A DNA stretch of 64,000 nucleotides, from contig JAETQI010000011.1 in assembly GCA_021770755.1 (NCBI GenBank), positions 39,809-103,808 of the forward strand, given 5' to 3'. A program made the translations under genes and the position numbers. The DNA comes from Lachnospiraceae bacterium (GTDB lineage: Bacteria > Bacillota > Clostridia > Lachnospirales > Lachnospiraceae). Below are positions 35,213 through 42,894 of the stretch, piece by piece (the first letter of the stretch is position 1; the number at the start of each line of letters is the position of its first letter). The notes beneath the pieces were generated by a model. It ran no database searches. It was given only the letters and a program-made list of their open reading frames with translations, and was not told the DNA's origin.

Positions 35213-35578
35213 TCACTGCTGTTTTCTGAATCTGTCAAGGATATCCTTGAAACTGATATTGGCTGCCGAGCCTGTCTCTTCCCCGCCCAGCGCTGTAATA
35301 TCGTCCTCTGTCATCTCTCCCAGCAGTGTGACAGTATCCTTGCAGACCACATAAGAAAAATATTTCTTACCGATCCTCACAACCTGTATATATTTGGTCG
35401 GCGCTATCTTAAATGTCTCCAATACCTCCACATTAGAACCTGCAAGTCTCCCTTTCTGAAGACCTGCAGTGAGCTTTGTGGCAAAATATGTAAGGGCCAG
35501 GACAAATATAAATATCAGTGTCACGGTCAACAACTGTCCAATGGAGTCAAACCTTCTTGATGTCGATGATAAAAGCAT
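35213..35578 (-). CDS. fliO: Flagellar export assembly protein FliO (FliZ)
   Basis: The 121-residue protein has a single N-terminal helix (about 16-36) and a small cytosolic beta domain (VEVLETFKIAPTKYIQVVRIGKKYF), the FliO form. FliO helps FliP assemble. It lies between cheY and fliP, where Bacillus subtilis has fliZ(O). Confidence 0.88.
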   Translation of the reverse strand: MLLSSTSRRFDSIGQLLTVTLIFIFVLALTYFATKLTAGLQKGRLAGSNVEVLETFKIAPTKYIQVVRIGKKYFSYVVCKDTVTLLGEMTEDDITALGGEETGSAANISFKDILDRFRKQQ

Positions 35579-35583
35579 ACTTT

Positions 35584-35946
35584 TTAGCCTACAACCTTCT
35601 TGACAGCCTCCAGAACACGCTCTGCCTGGAAAGGCTTTACGATAAAGTCCTTCGCTCCGGACTGAATCGCCTCAATAACCATCGCCTGCTGTCCCATAGC
35701 GGAGCACATGATCACATTTGCACCCGGGTCGATCGCCTTGATCGCCTTGAGCGCCTGAATCCCGTCCATCTCAGGCATTGTGATATCAAGAAGTGTCAGA
35801 TCCGGCGATGCCTCCTTGTACTTATCAACCGCGATCTTGCCATTCTCAGCCTCCGCAGCAATCTCGTATCCGTTTTTCGTCAGTATATCCTTGATCATCA
35901 TTCTCATGAAAGCAGCGTCGTCTACTATCAGTATTCTCTTCCCCAT
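35584..35946 (-). CDS. cheY: Chemotaxis response regulator CheY
   Basis: A 120-residue single-domain receiver: D9/D10 (VDDAAFM), phosphoacceptor D in LLDITMPEMDG, Ser/Thr in CSAMG and Lys in IVKPF. Phosphorylated CheY binds the FliM/FliY switch; CheC and FliY remove the phosphate. It stands between fliY and fliO as in Bacillus. Confidence 0.95.
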   Translation of the reverse strand: MGKRILIVDDAAFMRMMIKDILTKNGYEIAAEAENGKIAVDKYKEASPDLTLLDITMPEMDGIQALKAIKAIDPGANVIMCSAMGQQAMVIEAIQSGAKDFIVKPFQAERVLEAVKKVVG

Positions 35947-36020
35947 AATAATCTTGTCCTTTCTACATCATCATTCTAAAATTTCATGATCCTACAAACA
36001 TTTTCTGAAATAATATATTA

Positions 36021-37262
36021 TTATTTTATTATTTCCATGATCCTCACACCAAAGCTCTCCTCGATAACGACCACCTCGCCTTTTGCAACAAACTTGCCGT
36101 TCACAAGAACATCGATCGGCTCGCCGGCAATCTTATCAAGCTCTATAATAGTACCAGGGGCAAACTCCAGAATATCTGAAATGGATTTGCTGGTTCTTCC
36201 CAACTCCACTGTTACCTCCAACGGAACATCCCTGATCAGGCCAATGCTCTCCGCACTTACCATCTCGCCCTGTCCCTGTGCAAAGTTCTGGAACTGTGCA
36301 GGCTGTATGCTCACATTGGGCATTCCATATCCCATCGGCATTCCCATCTGCGGCATCCCATATCCACCCTGCGGCATTCCGTATCCGCCCTGTGGCTGCA
36401 TGCCATATCCGCCCTGCGGCATTCCCATCTGTGGCTGCATGCCCATGCCCATATCCATACCGCCCTGCGGCTGCATTGTGGGAGCCGGCGCTGGCGCTGG
36501 TGCAGGACTTGGAGCAGGAGCCGGTGCTGGTGCAGGAGCTGGTTCCGATGATCCGCCCATCTGCTGTGCCATAAAGGTCTCGTAGACGGATTTTGCAAAA
36601 TCAAGCGGATACAATTGCATCAATGTGGAATCCACCAGGTCATCGATCTGCAGTCTGAAGGATACCTTGACAAATCTGTCCTCGAGGAATGGCGAGAGCT
36701 CTCCCGGTGCCTTGGAATGAAGATCGACAAGGCTTGACTCTGGCGGACTGATATCGATCGTCTTGCCAAGCATCGACGAGAGTGATGTCGACGATGATCC
36801 CATCATCTGGTTCATCGCCTCGGAAATCGCACTCAGATGCAGTTCGCTGAGTTCTCCCTCGACATTGGTGCCGTCGCCGCCCATCATCAGATCGGTGATC
36901 ACCTTCACATCGTGTTCCTTCAATACCAGAATATTCGTGCCGTTCAATCCGACTGTGTATTTGATCTGGATAAAGACACAAGGTCTTTCGTAAGCATCGA
37001 GCACATCCTGCCAGTTACACATCTCCACAACAGGTGTTGTGATATTTACCTTCTTATTAACAAGCGAAAAAAGTGTCGTGGCAGAGGTTCCCATACTGAT
37101 ATTGGCTACCTCTCCTATCGCATCTTTTTCTATATCGGTGAGTTCCTCTCCTGCCGGACTACCTGCTGTAGCTGTAGCCGTATCAGCCGCACCGGAATCC
37201 GCTGACAGATCCACACCGTTCAACAATGCATTGATTTCATCCTGAGATAACATACCATCCAT
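36021..37262 (-). CDS. fliY: Flagellar switch/CheY-P phosphatase protein FliY
   Basis: The 413-residue protein has an N-terminal CheY-binding motif (MLSQDEINALL), a CheC-like phosphatase domain (about 40-235; EVANISMGTSATTL and SEAMNQMMGSSS), a disordered linker and a C-terminal SpoA/FliN domain (about 335-413). The linker (235-320) is a run of Ala-Pro followed by Gly/Met/Gln/Tyr-rich GGYGMPQ repeats, an unusual composition. It forms the C-ring with FliM and FliG. Confidence 0.95.
   Translation of the reverse strand: MDGMLSQDEINALLNGVDLSADSGAADTATATAGSPAGEELTDIEKDAIGEVANISMGTSATTLFSLVNKKVNITTPVVEMCNWQDVLDAYERPCVFIQIKYTVGLNGTNILVLKEHDVKVITDLMMGGDGTNVEGELSELHLSAISEAMNQMMGSSSTSLSSMLGKTIDISPPESSLVDLHSKAPGELSPFLEDRFVKVSFRLQIDDLVDSTLMQLYPLDFAKSVYETFMAQQMGGSSEPAPAPAPAPAPSPAPAPAPAPTMQPQGGMDMGMGMQPQMGMPQGGYGMQPQGGYGMPQGGYGMPQMGMPMGYGMPNVSIQPAQFQNFAQGQGEMVSAESIGLIRDVPLEVTVELGRTSKSISDILEFAPGTIIELDKIAGEPIDVLVNGKFVAKGEVVVIEESFGVRIMEIIK
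36303..36560 (-). repeat. In-gene repeats encoding the FliY linker
   Basis: Tandem codons for Ala-Pro followed by repeats of about 21 to 24 bases encoding GGYGMPQ/GGYGMQPQ. The near-identical units could change copy number by slippage. Confidence 0.7.
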
Positions 37263-37266
37263 TGTC

Positions 37267-38247
37267 TTATTCCTCCTCCCTCACTACTGATGTTACCCTT
37301 ACTGCGTATGCCTCTTTGCTTGCGCCCGGCACAGCACTAAATTTCCTTATATCCCCCACATATACATCCAGTTCATCATCAACCTTGGAATCCAGCCGTA
37401 TGATATCCCCCACCTGTATATTTACGAAATCATTGACTGTTATGACACTCTTTCCAAGAACTGCCTTAACAGGAACATCGACTCTGCGGATCATCGACTC
37501 TATGAACTGCTCATAATCTTCGTCATCCATCTTCTGCAGGCTGGAATACCAGAACTTTGTATTTAACCGGTCCATAACGTTTTCCAGTGTAAAAAATGGA
37601 AGACACACATTCATCAAACCTTCCACATCACCGATCTTGACATTCATGGTCACAAGCGCCACCATGTCGCTCGGTGATATGATCTGAGCAAACTGCGGAT
37701 TCGTCTCGATCCTCTCAAGATATGGATTCACTTCCGCAACATTCTTCCATGGTTCTCTGAGAAGCTGCATACAGATGACCATGATCCGCTCTATGATGCT
37801 CATCTCGATCTCCGTGAAATCCCTTGCCTTGTCGAGCGCTTCTCCCCTGCCTCCAAGCATCCGGTCTATGATCGCATACCCCAGCCCGCTTGTCAGCTCC
37901 ATGATGATCGAGCCAGGCATCGGTGAGAAATTGACGACTGTAAGCAGTACCGGGTTGGACAACGCATTGGAAAACTCTGCAAAAGTGACGGTCTCGGAAC
38001 TCGCAACATTTACCTGTACATTTTTTCTAAGATAGACAGGGAGGTTTGTTGATAACAGTCTTCCATAATGATCAAAAATCATGTTTAAAGTTCTTAAGTG
38101 CTCTTTTGAGAATTTAGCAGGCCGGCTAAAGTCATAATTCTTGGCTTGTCGCTCGTCCTTCTCCTGCATATCCTCCACATCAAGTTCGCCGGAGCTTAAG
38201 GCCGCCAGCAAACTGTCTATTTCGCTTTGTGATAATACCTCTCCCAT
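37267..38247 (-). CDS. fliM: Flagellar motor switch protein FliM
   Basis: The 326-residue protein has the CheY-P binding motif VLSQSEIDSLLAAL at its start, the middle CheC-like domain (LTSGLGYAIIDRMLGG) and a C-terminal SpoA domain (VKAVLGKSVITVNDFVNIQVGDII). I chose ATG 38247 because AGGGGGTG stands about 9 bases before it; a GTG four codons upstream has no spaced ribosome site. Confidence 0.95.
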   Translation of the reverse strand: MGEVLSQSEIDSLLAALSSGELDVEDMQEKDERQAKNYDFSRPAKFSKEHLRTLNMIFDHYGRLLSTNLPVYLRKNVQVNVASSETVTFAEFSNALSNPVLLTVVNFSPMPGSIIMELTSGLGYAIIDRMLGGRGEALDKARDFTEIEMSIIERIMVICMQLLREPWKNVAEVNPYLERIETNPQFAQIISPSDMVALVTMNVKIGDVEGLMNVCLPFFTLENVMDRLNTKFWYSSLQKMDDEDYEQFIESMIRRVDVPVKAVLGKSVITVNDFVNIQVGDIIRLDSKVDDELDVYVGDIRKFSAVPGASKEAYAVRVTSVVREEE

Positions 38248-38303
38248 GTAGTTAATCACCCCCTACATACTAATAATATACTCCCCTTGTTTTGATCGCT
38301 CCG

Positions 38304-38816
38304 TTAATTATATAGGAAGTTATAAGACACTCCGTAAATAAATGTCGAATCAAAACGTTCCTGAAGCTTTGTGAGGATCTCTGCCTTGATCGCCTCAGAA
38401 TTGCTTCTCGCCTCATCTACTGTATAATTGCCCATCGCCTCGAACACGATGTCCTTGATGATGCCGTCCATATCGGCCATCGTCTCGGAATAGCTCTTGT
38501 AATCCTTATTCTTGGTATCCAGCGACAAAGATACGCTTCCCACTGCATAATGGTCCGCTCCGTCATCACCCTTCTTCAAAGGGATCGTCAGCTCGCCTGC
38601 CACATTGTGAACATGTGTATCCGCCATGGAAACACTCTGCACATTCTCCGACTGCGGCAGTCCATTGATCTCGATTCCGACTATCGCTGAGATATCAGAC
38701 ACCAGCGCCGCTGTCTTCTTGGAAGCGCTGGACACGCTCACCATCATGATCGCCGACAATACAATATTGACAACGAGCAACGCCAGAATAATAATTGACA
38801 ACAGATTTCGTTTCAT
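38304..38816 (-). CDS. fliL: Flagellar basal body-associated protein FliL
   Basis: The 170-residue protein has an N-terminal helix (about 5-28) and an outside domain ending in the FliL-type IKAEILTKLQERF...YGVSYNFLYN. By family it surrounds stators and supports motor torque. It lies between motB and fliM. Confidence 0.85.
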   Translation of the reverse strand: MKRNLLSIIILALLVVNIVLSAIMMVSVSSASKKTAALVSDISAIVGIEINGLPQSENVQSVSMADTHVHNVAGELTIPLKKGDDGADHYAVGSVSLSLDTKNKDYKSYSETMADMDGIIKDIVFEAMGNYTVDEARSNSEAIKAEILTKLQERFDSTFIYGVSYNFLYN

Positions 38817-38835
38817 TTTTCATTTTCCCCTTTCA

Positions 38836-39732
38836 TTAACGTGCACTCAACGCGTTGTATATCTTTATCTCAACCCGTCTGTTTTTTGCCCTTCCCTCGG
38901 GTGTCGCATTGTCCGCGATCGGCATATACTCCCCTCTGCCGGAATGCTTCACGATCCCCGGGTCAAGCGACGCATTTTCTTTCAAATAGTCAAAGACTGC
39001 CAAAGCCCTGTAGCTGCTGAGCACATCATTGTTCTCGTACCTGCCGCCGTTCAGAGGAACAGAGTCTGTATGTCCCTCGATCTCGATCTCAGAATCCGCA
39101 TACTTTGTGAGAAGCACACCGATCTTATTGAGCACCGGTACTGCATCCGGCTTAATGTCAGCTCTTCCCGAATCAAACAGAAACGCACCGTTTAATGTCA
39201 GCGTCACATAATCCGCATTGAAATCCACATCGACCTGGTCTGTCATCATATTCTCCGCGAGTGCTTCCTCGATCTTCTCCGCAAGCTCCTCCGAGAGCTT
39301 CATCTTCTCCTCCTCGAGTTCTGCGATCGCCCCCCGCAGGGACTCGATCTCCTCCTGCGTCATGTCCAGTTGCTCTGCGGCCTCCTGCAGCTTATCCTCC
39401 GCAGCGCCGCCCGGTTTTGTCGGATCCTCGATCGTAGAATCTGCCTCCGCGGTCTTACCGCTCGTATTTATGTACTCGTCAAGCATATTCAACTGACTCA
39501 CGCCGTTGCTCACCAGGATGCCGTCGCCGACTGCCTTCGAACCGGCACGGAAGATACTGATGGTCGACTGGAACGATTTGGCGACCTCCTCGAATTTTGC
39601 CGCATCAACCTCTGACATCGAGAACAGGAGCACAAAGAAGCACATCAGCAAAGTCATCATGTCCGAGAACGTACTCATCCATGGCGCCGGGGTTCCAGGC
39701 GGCAGCTTGAACTCCTCTTTCTTCTTTGCCAT
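38836..39732 (-). CDS. motB: Stator protein MotB
   Basis: The 298-residue protein has a single membrane helix carrying the proton/ion-binding Asp (APWMSTFSDMMTLLMCFFVLLF), a coiled-coil linker rich in Glu (about 110-155) and a C-terminal OmpA-like peptidoglycan-binding domain (EIEGHTDSVP...NRRVEIKI). The long linker is common in clostridia. The ATG overlaps the motA stop. Confidence 0.95.
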   Translation of the reverse strand: MAKKKEEFKLPPGTPAPWMSTFSDMMTLLMCFFVLLFSMSEVDAAKFEEVAKSFQSTISIFRAGSKAVGDGILVSNGVSQLNMLDEYINTSGKTAEADSTIEDPTKPGGAAEDKLQEAAEQLDMTQEEIESLRGAIAELEEEKMKLSEELAEKIEEALAENMMTDQVDVDFNADYVTLTLNGAFLFDSGRADIKPDAVPVLNKIGVLLTKYADSEIEIEGHTDSVPLNGGRYENNDVLSSYRALAVFDYLKENASLDPGIVKHSGRGEYMPIADNATPEGRAKNRRVEIKIYNALSAR

Positions 39733-40529
39733 TAAGCTTCACCTCCAGCCCCGTTTCCTTCCTGTGAAGGTCTCTCCTTAGGCGACAGGAACGATTTGAG
39801 TTTCTCCTCGATCACGCGCGGATTCTCACCTGCCTGTATGGAAAGAAGCCCTTCTATCATGATTTCTTTTGACTGCATCTCAATGGTATTGTTTGCCTGC
39901 AGTTTGCCCGATGTCGGGGTGCAGATCCAGTTTGCAAGCATCGAACCATAGAATGTCGTGATCAGCGCGACACCCATCTTCGGGCCGATCGATGTCGGGT
40001 CAGACATGTTATTTAACATACAAATGAGGCCAACCAGTGTACCGATCATACCCCACGCAGGTCCCATGGCACCCAGGTTGTCCCAAAATCCCGATCTCAA
40101 TTTATGTCTGCCGTCAATACTGTTCATCTCCGTCTCGAGGATCCCTCTTACCAGCTCCGGATCCGTACCGTCGACGATCAGCATGATGCCCTTTTTCATA
40201 AATTCATCCTCAAGGTTTCCAGCCGCTTCCTCCAGAGAGAGAAGACCTTCCTTTCTCGCAACGTTGGACAGCTCGATGATCTTCGTGATCATCTCCGGCA
40301 CATTGACGTTGACCGGTTTGAAGATCAGTGCGATACTCTTAAGACCGCCGACAAAGTTCTCCATACTCACCGACATCATCGTCGCGAAGACCGATCCGCC
40401 AAAGGTAATAAGCGCTGACGGCAGATTAAGAAAATATCCAAATCCGGCGACACCGCCTGCCGAGTCAATCATACCATACAAAACCAGGACAAAGCATACG
40501 ATCATTCCCACTAAAGACGCTATATCCAC
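39732..40529 (-). CDS. motA: Stator protein MotA
   Basis: The 265-residue protein has four membrane helices and the cytosolic loop that contacts FliG (charged RKEGLLSLEEAAG...). The conserved AMGPAWGMIGTLVGLI is present. The start is GTG at 40529, preceded by AAGGGG. It forms the ion channel with MotB. It begins a transcript with its own promoter. Confidence 0.95.
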   Translation of the reverse strand: MDIASLVGMIVCFVLVLYGMIDSAGGVAGFGYFLNLPSALITFGGSVFATMMSVSMENFVGGLKSIALIFKPVNVNVPEMITKIIELSNVARKEGLLSLEEAAGNLEDEFMKKGIMLIVDGTDPELVRGILETEMNSIDGRHKLRSGFWDNLGAMGPAWGMIGTLVGLICMLNNMSDPTSIGPKMGVALITTFYGSMLANWICTPTSGKLQANNTIEMQSKEIMIEGLLSIQAGENPRVIEEKLKSFLSPKERPSQEGNGAGGEA

Positions 40530-40610
40530 TACTACACACCCCTTTTTCGTTAAGTTTCAATCTGTTAAAAAGCACAGTATTATCCTGTATGCCTTTTTCT
40601 CCATATTTAT

Positions 40611-40655
40611 ATAATACTGTAAGGTTACATAAATTGCAACAATTTTCTGAATATT
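40611..40655 (-). promoter_or_regulatory. motA promoter with adjoining CodY box
   Basis: TTGCAA (40634-40639), a 17-base spacer and TATTAT (40611-40616). One base upstream of the -35 lies AATATTCAGAAAATT (40641-40655), which matches the CodY consensus AATTTTCWGAAAATT at 14 of 15 positions. The spacer contains TTATGTAAC. A 10-base perfect dyad joins the -10 to 40574-40583. Confidence 0.7.
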
Positions 40656-40727
40656 TTCTCAAACTTTCTCAATTTGCATCGCTCCCCACACCAATTACCT
40701 AAGGGATCGCCCGCATCTTCACATCTA

Positions 40728-40934
40728 TTATGAAGTTCCCACATTCAGAATTCCCTTAAAGTATTCCTGCCTAGTCAATCTTACTAAATTTCTGACCTCA
40801 TGTCTACTCTCTTTGATGATAACTTTTTTGCCGTCAGTTAACGTAATGACTGTATCTGGTGTCTCCTCGACCGTCTCGATCAGGTTTGTGTTGACCAGAA
40901 GTTTTGTTCCGTTGATCTTTGTCACTTCTATCAT
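40728..40934 (-). CDS. flbD: Flagellar protein FlbD/SwrD
   Basis: The 68-residue protein begins MIEVTKINGTKLLVNTNLIETVE and has TLTDGKKVIIKES, the FlbD family pattern. In Bacillus the homologue SwrD raises motor torque. In related genomes it directly follows flgE; here a 3-kb accessory insert separates them and it lies 8 bases after the glycosyltransferase gene. Confidence 0.92.
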   Translation of the reverse strand: MIEVTKINGTKLLVNTNLIETVEETPDTVITLTDGKKVIIKESRHEVRNLVRLTRQEYFKGILNVGTS

Positions 40935-40942
40935 ACTGTGTA

Positions 40943-42043
40943 CTACGCCTCCTTTCCCGCAAATGTGATCTGTTTCCCGTGCCGCTTTCCGTATTCTGCC
41001 AGCTTATTCTGATACACCTCGAACCTGTCCGCCCATCCCGCCTCACTGCAGATCGCAAAGACCCTTGCATAAGCGTCAAAAACATTCTCTCCGAGCCGTT
41101 CAAAATCCGCTGCATCTGTGATCTCCATCAAAAAAGCGGCTGCGGTCCCAGCATCCCCGCACATGTGTGCTGCTTTACCAAAAAGGTAGCGGAGCTTCGT
41201 CGTTTTGAGATAATCCCTGTTCATGTCCAGCAGCCTGTATGCCTCCTCTGGATGCCCGATCCTGATCAGACAGTCCGCATAGGATTCCAGACAATTGCTC
41301 ATAAACGTTTTCTCCGGATTTCGGTTGATCTCCAGACACATGTCATACGCTTCGATCGCTTTCCCATAATCTCCCAGTATATTGTAGGACTGTCCGATCT
41401 GGAAATAGATATAATCGTCCATTCCCTTGATCTCCCCTACAGACTTTAATAACAGGTTCAGATTCCTCTCCTGTTTTCTGAACATCTCCTGCTGTGGGAT
41501 ATCGTAACCGTAGTGCCTGACCATGACAGGCATGTGAAAGCTCCCAAGAACCATATCGTCATAATCATCCGACTGTTTTGGCGTGATCTGTTCATGAATC
41601 CGGAAACGGTATTCATAGTAATTTTTATTGTAAAAACGGGGCACCTCATCAATCTGAACACTTTCACGCGAGACGCCGCCCTCCACTGTCGTGTAGACAT
41701 TTCTGACCTCCACGACACCGACGTTCTTTGGATATTTCTGCATGCAGGTGCGCAGCTTTGCCGCGTCAAACTCCTCCACACACTCATCGCAGTCCAGTGT
41801 GAGGATCCAGTTGTTGGATGCTTTGGACACTGCAAAGTTCCTGGCCGCACTGAAATCATCGCACCACGCAAAATCAAACAGCTTATCCGTGTATTTTGCT
41901 GCGATCTCTCTCGTACTGTCCGTGGAGCCTGTATCGACCACGACGATCTCCATACCGTAACGCAACAACTTTCTAAGGCACTGCTCTATGTACTGTTCCT
42001 CGTTCTTTGCGATCAGGCACACGCTGACTGGTAATCTTGCCAT
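40943..42043 (-). CDS. Family 2 glycosyltransferase with C-terminal TPR region
   Basis: The 366-residue GT-A fold protein begins VSVCLIAKNEEQYIEQCL and has VVDTGSTDSTREIA, then the metal-binding DCDE (LTLDCDECVEEF) near residue 85. The C-terminal half (about 220-350) reads as tetratricopeptide helices (IYFQIGQSYNILGDYGKAIEAY). Such enzymes move sugars to protein or lipid acceptors. Its place inside the flagellar operon, upstream of flbD, suggests glycosylation of a flagellar protein, but this is inferred; a SunS-type or cell-surface role is also possible. Confidence 0.85.
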   Translation of the reverse strand: MARLPVSVCLIAKNEEQYIEQCLRKLLRYGMEIVVVDTGSTDSTREIAAKYTDKLFDFAWCDDFSAARNFAVSKASNNWILTLDCDECVEEFDAAKLRTCMQKYPKNVGVVEVRNVYTTVEGGVSRESVQIDEVPRFYNKNYYEYRFRIHEQITPKQSDDYDDMVLGSFHMPVMVRHYGYDIPQQEMFRKQERNLNLLLKSVGEIKGMDDYIYFQIGQSYNILGDYGKAIEAYDMCLEINRNPEKTFMSNCLESYADCLIRIGHPEEAYRLLDMNRDYLKTTKLRYLFGKAAHMCGDAGTAAAFLMEITDAADFERLGENVFDAYARVFAICSEAGWADRFEVYQNKLAEYGKRHGKQITFAGKEA

Positions 42044-42068
42044 AAATATTCGTTACTTCCTCTCTGTT

Positions 42069-42500
42069 CTATTCCCTAAGCGGTATCAGATTCCTGAATT
42101 CCAGCACCCTGACGATCGTCTCTCCATGATCCTCGAGCTTCCTGAGCTGATGCTTGATCTTGTAAAATCCGCTCGCTGTCTCGCCGGATAATACGCGCAC
42201 ATCCGCATCCAGCTTTTCATAATGATCCTGAAGTTTATCAAGCTTTAAGTCGATCATGCCCAGTCTGGCGTTCACCTTGTCAAGCTCAGCTTCCCTGATG
42301 ATCGTCTCCACATCTGTCACCCTTGATTCAAGCCCTGTCATCCTTGTATCTAGCTTCTCCACTGCCGTCTCAAGTCCTGTTATCCTTGCATCTAGCTTCT
42401 CCACCGCCGTCTCAAGCCCTGTCACCCTTGTATCAATGCTATCAAGCTTCGTGTTAATCTTGGCAAACTCTGCCATGATCAGTTTCATATTTTCATCCAT
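42069..42500 (-). CDS. Coiled-coil protein with 14-residue repeats
   Basis: The 143-residue protein is almost wholly alpha-helical, with a heptad-like pattern of I/L/V. Residues 26-53 are two nearly identical 14-residue units (TGLETAVEKLDAR / TGLETAVEKLDTR), with a third, diverged unit after. AAGGAGG precedes the ATG. It lies 25 bases upstream of the glycosyltransferase gene. No family is recognised beyond generic coiled coil; such proteins are common beside mobile genes in Lachnospiraceae. Confidence 0.75.
   Translation of the reverse strand: MDENMKLIMAEFAKINTKLDSIDTRVTGLETAVEKLDARITGLETAVEKLDTRMTGLESRVTDVETIIREAELDKVNARLGMIDLKLDKLQDHYEKLDADVRVLSGETASGFYKIKHQLRKLEDHGETIVRVLEFRNLIPLRE
42342..42425 (-). 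repeat. Tandem 42-base repeats inside the coiled-coil gene
   Basis: Two adjoining units of 42 bases differ at only a handful of positions and keep frame. A third partial copy follows. Unequal recombination would change the coil length by 14 residues. Confidence 0.8.
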
Positions 42501-42517
42501 ATGATCCTCCTTATCCC

Positions 42518-42739
42518 CTAACTTGTAATGTATTCAGAAAGCATGCCGTATACGCATCCTTCGATCTCCAATGCGGTCTCCCTCGCCTGCTTCTGCCTGA
42601 TGCTGATCCTGGCAACACACCTCGCTGTGAGAAGCTGCAGCTCCTCCGGCGTTTTCGACAAAAAAGAAAAAATCATATCCATGTCTGATAGTATACCATA
42701 TATTTTATGCCGTGAAAAGACAAACAGCACAAAAAACAC
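42518..42739 (-). CDS. Possible small protein, unknown
   Basis: A 73-codon frame ending 17 bases before the coiled-coil gene. The C-terminal 50 residues (TPEELQLLTARCVARISIRQKQARETALEIEG) look like a soluble helical protein. No ribosome site precedes any start; a TATACT box only a few bases from an internal ATG would give a leaderless message. It may be a remnant or a chance frame. Confidence 0.3.
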   Translation of the reverse strand: MFFVLFVFSRHKIYGILSDMDMIFSFLSKTPEELQLLTARCVARISIRQKQARETALEIEGCVYGMLSEYITS

Positions 42740-42894
42740 ATGAAGTTATAGCAAACTGATATTCGTCGAAATGTAAAAACTCGCACTTGTTTTGCCTGTT
42801 CGCAAATGCTAAAATCATATGCAGATTTGTAAATGTTGTATGAAACAAAACATTCTCTTACAAAATTCTACATTACATCCAGAAAGGAACTTCA

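Noticed and set aside
36278..36604. Small frames made of SHxP or QPQ-type repeats opposite or inside fliY
   Set aside because: They are the FliY linker repeats read in wrong frames.
42342..42425. CRISPR-like repeats
   Set aside because: The units are adjacent without spacers, lie in frame within a gene and occur only two to three times.
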